Positions 27,460 through 39,400 of a stretch of 64,000 nucleotides of DNA are shown one piece after another. Below the pieces are notes generated by a model. That model was not told the DNA's origin. It did no database searches and worked only from the letters and a program-made list of their open reading frames with translations. Both the position numbers and the translations under genes were made by a program. Numbering within the stretch: the stretch's first letter is position 1; every line of letters starts with the position of its first letter. Source of the DNA: Doris montereyensis (Eukaryota > Mollusca > Gastropoda > Nudibranchia > Dorididae); NCBI GenBank assembly GCA_037039925.1, contig JAXRKP010000237.1:322501-386500 (forward strand). Reading direction: 5' to 3'.

Positions 27460-30400
27460 AGGAGGGAGGGAGAAAGGGAGGGGAGGGGAGGGAGGGAGGG
27501 AGGGAGGGAGGGAGGGAGGGAGGGAAAGGAAAGGAGGGAGGGAGGGAGGGAGGGAAAGGGAGGGAGGGAGGAGGGAGGGGGAGGGAGGGAGGGAGGGAGG
27601 GAGGAGGGAGGGAGGGAGGGAGGGAAGGAGGGAGGGAGGGGGAGGGAGGGAGGGAGGGAGGGAGAGGAGGAGGGAGGGAGGGGAGACTGACGGACTGTAC
27701 TATCTTATTTATTATTACTTGTTCCATCTAATCTTTCTAGTAACATCAAGTAATCCTCAAATTTAAATGTTTTCACACATAAAGATGAGAATTATGTTTT
27801 CTTCAAGACAATTCACATCTATTTTTGGTCATTTCCATATTATTTTGACTCATAAAGCTGGCAATGCATTTTTCCAGGACACCTGAGGCACTTACTGATC
27901 TTTCTCTCTTTCTTTCTTCTTAAAATGTATTTCTATAGGACCTGCATTCATTCAAAGCCCAGCCTTGCACAGTGATTTGAAATCCAGGCCAGTGGCTCAA
28001 CCATGGGAGTCGGAGTCATCCTCTGTATGAAAACCTTCCCGCTACGGTTCCATGCCGGCTCTAGCTGACAACCAGTCCGTATCAAGCTCTAGAAGATCCT
28101 CCATCATTCTCATGAGCCCCCAAGCCATTCACTCCATTACCAGGACAAAACAGCCCGGCCTTCGTTTAAGAGTGAAATCTCATGATTTTGTCATGGAAAC
28201 AGGTACCCTCAAACCAACTCAGACAACAGGGAAAATGAACAGAATTTGACCAGTCAGTATCAAAGTCAAGATGCTTTGAAATCCAATAACACACAATTGT
28301 ATCAGAGTAGCATGAGGCCTGACCACACAGATTCTGGGCTTCAGTTTAATGGGAATTACATGATGCAAGAAGAACCAATCTCAACTGTCCTCTCCTTATT
28401 CCGAGGGTCAATTTCATGCTAAGCCATTAACTATTCAACCTCTGAACCAAGAAATAAAAACGAACTGCAATTTACTCAAAATGAGGCTGATGGACAAAGA
28501 CACCAGATGAAAACTTTTGAGTAAGAAAATATAGGGAACGAATGAAGTTTTCCTCATTTTCAAATTTTATTTTAACTAAATTTAAAAACAAAGTTAAAAA
28601 AAAGTCAAGTGAAAAATAAAAATAAAAAAGGTTAAGGAGTGAGAGAAAAATCCACACACACACACACACACACACACACATCTTTTCAGCCTCTTGTCAG
28701 TGTCTGTGTACTTAAATTGCAATGAACTTGTCTTTTCACGTTGTCACTCTAGGCAATGCGTTGCAGACAAACATTTCTGAAGAACAGCAGCCACGGCCAT
28801 ATGCTGTGAAACCGTGGTCAAGACCAGAGCAAACTCATCTGACAACGCTTTACACGCAAAGAAGGGCAGAGAGGACAGTACCTTACTATCTCCAGTAGTC
28901 AGCCTCTCAAGATGGAGACAAACTCTCTCTAGCCCCACCCTTCACTCCTCTGCCGGTGACTTGATCCTGAATCGCTCGGTGAGTGCATTTATTTATGGCG
29001 GTTGTAGAGATATTCTTGATACATGTCATATTATTCTATCTGCTGTTGACTTATGTAAAAATGCTTTTATTTTGAATTTGCAAGAGTTAGCTGGAAAGGC
29101 ATTTTTTGGTATTATGATAACGATAACAAAAATGTATTTTCACCTTGCTGTAGTATGGAAAGACAGAATAATGTGCACAAGGTGCTCTCAAATAGTTTCT
29201 TTGAAAAGAAAAAATCAAACCTGAAGGGAATCTTCAAATAAACACTGACAGGGGCAGCAGCAATAAGACAAAACTGAATATAACAAGACAGGGATGTGAT
29301 GGTTGGGGGGGGGGGGGAGCTTGGGAGCTAGAGGACAATAAATGATTTCACAGGGATAAACCTCAATTTGCATAGGGATATGGCTCTATCTTTTTCTTAC
29401 GTCAGTGCTTTTGAGCAAAATAAGTTAAGGCATGCTCCTCAATTTGGATATAACAGAATAATATGTAAAACAGTACTTTCAACTTAATACTGGCGGGCTT
29501 CTAAAAATATTTTTAAAGGTATCTTCAGGAAGAAAATGTTATGTCTTTTACGAAATATAATTCTTAAGAATCGTTTTATTACAAAACAGTTTTATGTAAT
29601 ATTTTCAAACAATCGTTGTCACACTACAGAAAGTTGTGCAAAGGAAAAAAAACAAACCCATACTTTAGGGCTAACTGATAATATCATCACTCTTTGAGAG
29701 GAAATGCTTTATGTTTTTACTTTTTTGTCTCAAGGCTTTGTTGTACTACCTGTTTAGGGTAAGGCTGTGATGCATGAAAGTAATCCATATCTAAAATGTA
29801 TTCCATTTAAGAAAGGAACTTGTACAATTTCTCTACAGGTTGGACAAGATTTACTACTGGTCAAACTATCATTAATTAAAGCAGTACAAAAAAAGATCAG
29901 AGCTTTTTGTCTGTTTAAAGTATCATATGAGAAGAATATAAACCATTACTGCACTTCCTCTCTAATCATTAGACTTAATTATCTTCCTCATCTATTTAGT
30001 TCATGTTTATGTGCATTCTTCTTCTCAGATTATATATCAGATTATCTAGGGTTATCAGATTATCTAGGGTTATCAGATTATCTAGGGTTATCTAATTTGT
30101 CCAGATTTGTCTAGAGGTTGACTATGTGCCATTGCCTCTGTATTTCCAAACAATAAAACGAAAGTTCAGCGAATGAATTAAACCTTAAAAAAACCACCAA
30201 CCCATTAAAACCTTTGATTTAAAAACTATCTTTTCTCTACAGACATAACTTTTTTATTATGTTTTTTCATTTGTAATTTTTTTTTATCGGGGAGGAGGGT
30301 TCTTTTAAGAGGAGTTTTATTATTATTTTAGAATTATTAATAAGTACATGTCGGCCTTATGTGCAGTTCAAGCACCATGAGGATAAGTAAGTAAATAAGT

Positions 30401-33400
30401 ACAGGAAAGATTAGCTAAAGGGTAACTTTGATGAAATCTTTAAATCTCTGCTTTCATTTATGTTGATCTTGTTAAAAAGCAGAATTTGTTTGTTATGGGC
30501 GGGACCAAGTTCAGTTACTCACCTTCGTCATTGTCATCAAAGGCGGAGCTATTAAAGAATACTCCTTTGTTAACTGATCTTGTTGTTCTTTATGAATGTT
30601 TATATTTTGCCTTGATGGCTCCAAGGGAAAAGGATATATCAATCATACCATATTATTATGCTAATGTATTTACAGTTGGCATTGCTGTCATGCATGTGCT
30701 TTTTAAATTTAATATAAAGACATACAACATTGGCTGATTTCCATTTTTATTGAAATGTGCACACAATTACAGCATTTTGGTAACATTTTATCTGGTTATT
30801 GGTTATATCTATGGAACGTGATATTTAAGTGGATGTTTTAATAACATTTATGACAAAAAACTATTGCTCATACAGACCAAAGTCTATGAATTTATAGACC
30901 ATTTTTAGTCGTAGGTGCTGAATATTCACTTACCCACTGTTCATGTTCTGTTTTTTTCTTTTTATGTCTTGAAAAAAAAAATTTCATTCCATCTTTCTGT
31001 AATGTAAAACAACATCCTTGTTCTTGCTCTACGAGCAGGCAGTTGATAGGTGCTACTGGTAGGTCCTATTTCTTTCCTTTCCTTCTTTTACATAATTTCA
31101 TCTTACTGTTTCCCCTTAATTTACCCTGAGACCATTGCAATCGTGGATTGAGGTAAATGTCAATGAAACAAACAAACTAACTTGCTCTACAAAAATGTTT
31201 GAAGGCTAAAATATAACAATTTTGTCCATTTAATGGAGAAATTGGTTGATATATCTGTCCACATTGGTTTATTGAAATGAATTGATTTTCTCAACTATCA
31301 TTACATTTACATGCATCAGTTATCTTCAGGTAACATTTCTCCTATCACTTAAGGTGAAGGACACACAGGAATTTTATTCATTCACTGATTGGTTCAAATT
31401 TTTTTTCTTGTTTGTAGGTAAGGTTGAAAAAGTCTGAGGCGGCCGTGAATATAAATTTCGTTTGAATTCATGAAAGACATATTTTATTTACAGTTTTTCC
31501 ATATTTTATTGAAATCAATAAGTTTTTTATCCATTTATCTTCACCATCAAATCATTGAAAATGGTCTTTTTGTATTTTTCTTTCCTTGTTTTACAATTGT
31601 TCATTTAACGAACAGTTCCACAATAATTTTGAGACATGTTTTGGAGCCAACAAATAGTCGTACTGAAGAAAGACAGATATGTCAAAAATAGTATCAGAAG
31701 GAGAGAAGGAGGGAGAAAGACAATTTGAATAAGAAAAGGATTGATATTGTCAACTATGATGATGTCTTCTATCCTGAGTGGGAGCTAAGCGAGTTTTGGC
31801 ATTGAAATGGGGCCTTTTTTATCAATGTAACTATGGGATCCCCTGATCGGCAAAAGTGCCGACGCAGGAACTGCGACTGACCCTGAAGCCAACTGAGGCA
31901 GTACATGACAATGTCGCTGTTTTAGGGCTCTCTCAGAGCTCAAACAACCAATGCCCATTTAAGTCATGTACAACCCACTCATTTGGCTGATATTACTAGA
32001 AGGTTAAATTCAACCCACAAACAAATGTGAGGAAGAAATTGCTGTTAAAAACCTCCTGACCCAGCAAAGTTACTTGGGCTGAAATACTTGAGATACAAGG
32101 ATAAAAAGAGTGAACTTGTTAAAAGCTATAAATTGTGTAGATTTCATACTCAGTTTGACATTCTGTTATAGCAAATGCTCTATGTCAATGAATTTATCAA
32201 TTTTGAATCATATTTTCAGTCTGGTATTTCCATTTTCATTCTTTTTACACATTTGCCAACTTAACGAGTCCTCCAAATACTTGTTAAGGTCAGTTTAAAC
32301 ATACCCCTTAAGGTAGATAGTGAGTAGTAACAGTATCTTGGGTGGCTATAAGAAAAATGAAACTGTTCCGAGACTTTAATTAAAGCAGCCTGTGTAAGAA
32401 AATCGTCTTAAATTTTCCTCCTTTTATTTGTGTGTTGGACTACATCTTGCAGTTGCTTTTCAACCCAAAAAGTAATGAGCCATTGGGAAAGTCATGTTAA
32501 GAAATAAAATATACATATACATATACCAAGGCATCGTTTTACACATTTGTTGAGGTGATCCATTGATGCTCCTTGCTGTTGATAGATGGCTTACAGTTAA
32601 TAGAATAGCAGTTTTCTGATTTCAACGATATAATTCTGATCTTAGCACTCAATTATATTGTCTTTTTAAGTAGTAAAATTCCTCCAAGACCACAAAAAGC
32701 TCACAGAGCCAGAGTCTATTTCAGATTCCATAGCATGAAATAGAACAGGTGATGATTTATGACCCCTGGATGCTAGTCTGTTGTAGGTTTTGCTGTCCAG
32801 TTGACACTGGTACTCATTCATGCCTGAGTCAAGTGGAAAAATGTTTGTTAAGTATCTCTCCCAAGGAATACAAAGTTGGACCTAGCATTGCCATGATTGA
32901 ACCCAGATGTCACGATCCCAAGTCCGGTTGCCTAGCCACTAGACCACTGTCACTACCTATCTTTTAAGTCCTCTGTCATAAAAGGATACATCTGTTTTAA
33001 CAGACTTTCTTTTATGAACAGTTCCAGAATGCATAGTCCACAGGGTTAAAGTTAAGCGACTCTGCAGGCCATTTATGTGTACAGGATGTGGCCTCATCTT
33101 GTACTACCATAAAATATTTTCCTCATGAGATAAATAGGAATCTTATAGTCTCAGATGTCATAGAGTGATGAGGACGGTGGCATGAGCTGTTTGTGAGATA
33201 AATAGAATCTTATAGTCTCAGATGTCATAGAGTGATGAGGACGGTGGCATGAGCTGTTTGTGAGATAAATAGAATCTTATAGTCTCAGATGTCATAGAGT
33301 GATGAGGACGGTGGCATGAGCTGTTTGTGAGATAAATAGAATCTTATAGTCTCAGATGTCTTAGTGTCAGGAGGACGGTAGCATAAGCTGTTTGTGAGAG

Positions 33401-36388
33401 AAATACAATCTTATAGTCTCAGATGTCTTAGTGTCAGGAGGACTGTGGTATGAGCTGTTTGTAGGTTCTACTTCTTTTCTCTCTCTCTCTTTCACATGTT
33501 TCATCTTGCTCTTCCCTCTTAATTTAAGCTGAGATCACAGCATATGGAAGACAGAAAAAATTCCAAGGAAATAAATCTTGGTGGAATTTGTTAGTTGGTT
33601 TGCTTTTTGAGTCCCCTTTAATCAAGGTGACAGTTTTTATGGTATTTTTTAGTATTTTTAGTTACATTTCTCTTATCTTGTTTTCCCTTTTTCAGTCTTT
33701 CTCATCTCAGACCTGTAGATTTATCCTTTACTCCACTTTGAATAAAGAATGACCATTACTCTTCTTTCAAAGAATTCAAAGTGGAATAAACATTATTTGG
33801 GATCTATCTTTTTTCTTTACCTTCTTATCATTAGTGTTTTTGTTGTTGTTGTTGTTGTTTTTCGGTTTAAATTTGTTTGAAAATAATTTTTGTATGCAGT
33901 CCCTTATCGTCCGTGGCTCTATTGCCTTTTCCCTCTTTTCAAAGAAAAGGATTTGGTTTGAATCACCTCTTGTTATTTTACTTTACTTACTTCACCATGT
34001 CAATGGTTTAAGAAAAGAAGGAATTCACTCGTACACATATTTCTTTAGACCTATTGCTCACAATTGCACTGATCCTATGGGTTTTGAGGCAATTACTTTC
34101 ATTGTCATGATAAAAACATTGTAAATTATGGAAATGTCATATCTGTAAAAATCTGCACATATTAAAGTCTGCACTTATATATGTATATCATGTTATTGTA
34201 TAAGAACATGCATTTATTTTTAAATCAGTCAGTGAAATAACATTCATTCGTTTAGACTCAATCTGTATGTGGTGTTTAACACTAATTACTTAATTTGCAT
34301 GGATAAAATAATATGTTTTATGTATACGCAAATTGTTTATTTTGATTTGTGTGTGTGTGTGTGTATGTTGGTGGGGTAAGGGTGACAAGAAACACAGTAA
34401 AGCATGGATATTCTGGACAAATTTTGAATATTCATTTAAATAATGGATTTTATTTTATCGTAAATAAGTTTGTCATTTTATCACATTTAAATGTAATTTT
34501 ATATCTTATTTAATCATGTAAATATAAATATATATTACGCCTTATATTTCTGTAAATGTCTTACTAACATTGTCTTTCTTTTATGTGCCCTTACCAACAT
34601 TCTGTTTGGCCTGATCAAACTGCTTTGCTGTTTAGATTGACGATGTGCCAGATATTGTCAAAAGCTCACAGACCAAAGTTGATCAAATAGATGAAGATAT
34701 GATTGATCGAGAAATTGTAAGTATAATTTGTGCTACAAGACAGAAATTGCCTCTCCTTCAAACTTGAATTCACAAAATACATTGGGCTGAGTTTACTTCG
34801 GTCACTTATAGGCAGCTGGCGATAGCTATCGGTGGACCTACTTCTTTCCCTTCACTCTTTCTAGTATCTTTCTTCTTGCTGTTTGTTGTAGCAAAACCTT
34901 AGTATTGTGAGCTTATAATCACGATGGCACTGGTTCAAACCCACGGCTGGCACAGTTGGGTTTTTTCACAACGTTGTACTCTTAGGAAAGGTACTTTACT
35001 CTGCTGTCCTCACTTGACTCAGGTGTGAATGAGTACTCAGCTATAGGTAGAGAAAGTTCTTGAGTGTCAGTACGAAGTGCCTACATGCTACTGTACTGTG
35101 TGCTCCCCAGGGAGTTGAGAAGGACTTTGAATAAAATGGACTGCTAGGAGAAAAATGATGTACACTCGGTGAGCCTGCAGTTTTGCGGCAGCCTACAGAC
35201 TATAATTCAAATCTGTATCGCTCTCTTTATTTCATCTTAATTCACCCCGAGATCACGGCATATGTGACGGGTAAATTTCAGTGAAATAAGCAAACAAAAA
35301 TCAAGTCACTGGTTAAATACGCACGGTGGTGTCTCTCTGAAAACTCTGTTTTCCATCTTATTCTGATGGTGTATCTGGGAAGCAAATCTAGTGAAATGGC
35401 TTGTCCTTTTTTTGGATATAACTTGTTATAGGATACAGCTTTGAATACATCCAAGGCTATGTATTGTTCTTGAAGGAATTAGAATGAGATCAGGAGATCC
35501 TTTAGGTTGTTTTAAAGTGGGCAGTTGGCTGGAGGTACTGGAAGGTCCTACTTCTTTCCGTTCACTCTTTCATTTCTCTTTCATCTTGCTGTCTCCTCTT
35601 AATACACCTGAGATAGCCGCATATGGTAGGCGGAATAAATTTCAATGAAACGAAAGAAAAAAGTTGTCGAAAGGATTAAATTTGCTTTTGTATTTGTATT
35701 TGTTTTAGCTTATATAGATATTAACTTCTATTTTAGACAGTAAGAGGTGAATGTATCATATTTGAAATGAAACAAAGGAAAGACAGAGGGATAGATTATT
35801 TGTCAGCAAACTTTGAATCGATTCTATCAGTAGTCCTGTTTGAATTGATTTGTTATTTGATTCTTATGTGTCACCCATAAATTTTGTCCAAACAGATTTG
35901 AAAGTATATTTAGATAACTTTAAGTCAACAGTTACATAAAGCAACAGTTTGTTAGCTTGAAGTGATGTATGGAATTCAGTACTCTTTTACTTGCAAATAT
36001 GCTTTCAGATGATGAGCACAGAGGTAAAATGCGCTTATAGAAATGCTTTTCAGATAATGGGAGCGTGATTTTAGCCATTACCTTTGTTATCCTGTAGAAA
36101 TGTGCCTCAAATATAGAAGCAGAAATTTAGTCTATCCATGAAGCAGTCTTTTTAAGAAATCAATTTCTTCATTGGAGGAGGAAGGCGGGGGAGGGGTTAG
36201 TGTTCTCTCTAAGCTGTGCGCAAAAGGGTGCCCACAGTTGAGAAATGTCTGTGCACACCAACGAAAAACAGCAGCATGCACATAGTTTAAAAGATCTATT
36301 TATTTGCACATAATTGACATGTTTTTATCAAACTTTGCAGAACACCAAAAATTTAGGCACACAAACAATGACAACAAAATTTAAGGGA

Positions 36389-36454
<66 letters not shown>

Positions 36455-39400
36455 CGCTCCAATAAAAGAATTGTATGAAAGGATTTATAGAGGATTTTAG
36501 CAGAATTTACATTCCTAACAAAAGTTTTACATTCATTGTTGATAACTTATTACATTGAAGTCTAGAAGGCAAATACTTCACAATAACATTGCATGGTGCT
36601 TGTATGACTTATTGAGATATATGTATATCATTTCTTTGTGATGTACCAACAACATAATATTAACTCAAGAAAGGATCGGTTTTTCCAGTCGGCTCTTTCT
36701 TGACACAATACTGGCTTTTATAATATTTGCACAAACATCTAGCCTTACCAGCTAAATAAAGCAAAGAAAAGATCCTCTTACAAGAGGCAAGCATCTTGCA
36801 TTATATTTATAATGTGATCATTTAGCTTGTTGTGTTGCTTTCGTATTAATTATTTTTCCATGGTTATATAGATACGACATATAAAACAAAGGTGCATGTT
36901 ATGTTTGTATGCTCATGTAATCCACTGTTTCAATGGTTATTGGCAATGTATAATGTATTGACTTTGTATATCATTGGCCAATTATTGGTCTTGTTTGAAA
37001 TGTACTCTTTCTGGTCAAGCACTGACATTTTTGTTTGTAAGCTGTCAGTAATCTATTTACCATATTTCTCCAGGAGTAGCGCCCTGATGATAGACACTTC
37101 CTCCATCCGCCCAAACCGCCTTCCCTATAAGTTGGAATCAATACTGTTATATTATGTTGACTCTCATATGTCTAGCACACGGTTATCGTGCTTGACAGCA
37201 AAGTTGGCAGTGAATGATTGTCTAGATCTAGTCACCATTGTTTTAATGAAATGGAAGTTGGATCTAGGCCTGGTGGACTGGCCTTACTTACATACATGCT
37301 GCACGCTTGTGACGATTGACTAGAATTATGGAATATCATACCACACTAGTCAACAGATAGATCACATGATGTCTTGTACCAGTAATCATGACACATGTCA
37401 CTTGTCTGAACAATTATTTTCACCTTTTTTAAAAATCTTTAATAGGAGTACTGTCCTCTTTTATTTTCATATAGGCTACCTGGCGCTACAAATAGAGAAA
37501 TTATGGTACCTTCTAACTTAGTCATTATTGACCATAGAAAATATTATTATGAAGGAAGATCATATAGCTCCATTATCATCAATATAAACTTTTTGTGAGT
37601 GAAAAGTGTTTGTGTGTGAGTAAGTGTGGACATGTAAAAAATCATCGTTATAGAGAAATATAAAGTTATTTTGATCCCCCTGGAGATGTAAAACAGCTAA
37701 TTTGTTTTGGCGTTTTTACAACACTCTATACGCATATTAAACTTTTAACATTTTTTTTTTTTTACAATTTTCTTTTTATAACAAATGAGTACAACAAATG
37801 ATGCTTTACAAATTGTTCTTTGGATTGATATAAGTCTTGTTGGTATCCCCAGTTGTACATGCCAGATAAAGTTCTTATTCCTGAACGTTACGATGCGGAA
37901 GCTGATGCAGAACAATTAACGGAGGAAGACAGAATAAGGAGAATGGAAAAGGCTGAGAGAATCAAGAAAGTATTAACATCGCAGAGGTATGTGTGATTTA
38001 CCAATAAATATTCTTGCTTTCAACTATTGTGAAATTGAGCCAGTTTTGCTTTCACCTTTGTGTTATGGGAGTAGTCTAACATCACTGCAGTTATAACCTC
38101 TGCACAGCTGATCAGTTCTGTTTGATATGTCTGCTACTGGTTGGTCCTACTTCTTTCCCTTTCATTCTTTCACAATTTGTCTTTCAGATTGCAGTTTACT
38201 CTTAATTCACCCAGAGATCACCACATGTGATGGACAGGGTAGATTTCAATGAAATAAAGAAAAAAGTTACTTTTATCAGCTTTCTATAGATAGCTCCAGT
38301 TACCAATTAGAATGGTGACAGTATGTATCACATTTCTTTAAGTTGGAAATAATCTCTATAGACGATTTTCAAAACATGTTGAAATAATCTCTATAGATGA
38401 TCTTTCAAAACATGTTGGAAATAATCTCTATAGACGATTTTCAAAACATCTTCTTGGACAAAGTTTTGTCTTGAATGTATCGCATTAGCGGAAAGTTAAA
38501 TTAAAATTTAAAAAATTCTTTTTACATAACAAAGTTTCTAATTAAGATTCAATGGAATGTTTATCAATACAATTCATATAATTTTTTTGTTCTTCTTTTT
38601 CCTTTTCCAGTGTCTTGTCAATTTCTCAGCCGGACATCAGTCATCTTCCTGCTACAGAATTTCATAACCGCATGGAGTTGGAGAAAGAAAGAGAGGGCTC
38701 ACTTCTTGGCTCTGAATCAGGAGTTGGCACGTCAGGTGACGCTGCAAAAAGAAGCAAAAAAAACAGGCTGGTAAGTTTCCTTTTGAGTAGAAAAATGGAA
38801 AAGAGAACAAAAGTGGGCCCTCATTAAGGGGTTTCTCCTGATGCTGTAGGGTTTCAACATACATAATGCTATGTTTTAAATATCCTTCAAACATTTGTCA
38901 CTACCTGGACTGGCGAGTTTGGGACCAAAAGATTGATTTTCTGTTCTTTACATATATGGGTAGAACCATCATTTATCTACAAGTTTATGGCAGAAAAATT
39001 TCTATATAACGTATATTAAAAAAAAAGAAATATTTTGTAAGTGAGGGAAGGTAAAAACAGTCAAAATTTTGACGTAAATTATCCTAACACTGACTGAGAA
39101 GATGGCAGTAAAAACCCATATATTTGCGGCTAATCGCCAGATGTAGCAACACACAAGGTCACCTGGCTTCTGCCGACACCGCTCGTCGATTCGACCCATC
39201 ACTGTGTGACATACGAGGCATTGCGCGTCAGTGTGTATGTAAACACGCGCACAAGCACCGGAATAGAGGAAAAAAAACAAACTGGTCATTTTGACGTCGG
39301 TATTCACAACAGTGCACATTTAAACCTAGATTTATAATCCTCTCTACATTAGTAACAATGCCAGAGACTGTTGAAAGAGTAAGGGGGCTGCTACAACAAG

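Larger units (their letters stand above)
28979..34635. other. Long intron (between exons 24 and 25)
   Basis: 5.6 kb holding family A copies 3-4, family C copy 4, the 67-bp array and an exon-like fragment near 31640-31810. ORFs here of 60-115 codons are AT-rich and show no family resemblance. Nothing else is supported. Confidence 0.6.
34717..37852. other. Long intron (between exons 25 and 26)
   Basis: Contains family A copies 5-6, a nested family B element, hAT-like MITE copy 3 and a GT repeat. A 143-codon plus-strand ORF at 36892-37323 has no recognisable motif and no splice-site support; treated as chance. Confidence 0.6.

Noticed and set aside
27127..27727. Arg/Glu/Gly-rich 187-codon ORF and Ser/Leu/Pro 159-codon ORF
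   Set aside because: Produced by the GA/GGGA purine tract; only the first 35 nt of exon 22 are likely coding.
36892..37323. 143-codon plus-strand ORF
   Set aside because: No recognisable motif, intronic, no splice signals in phase, AT-driven composition.
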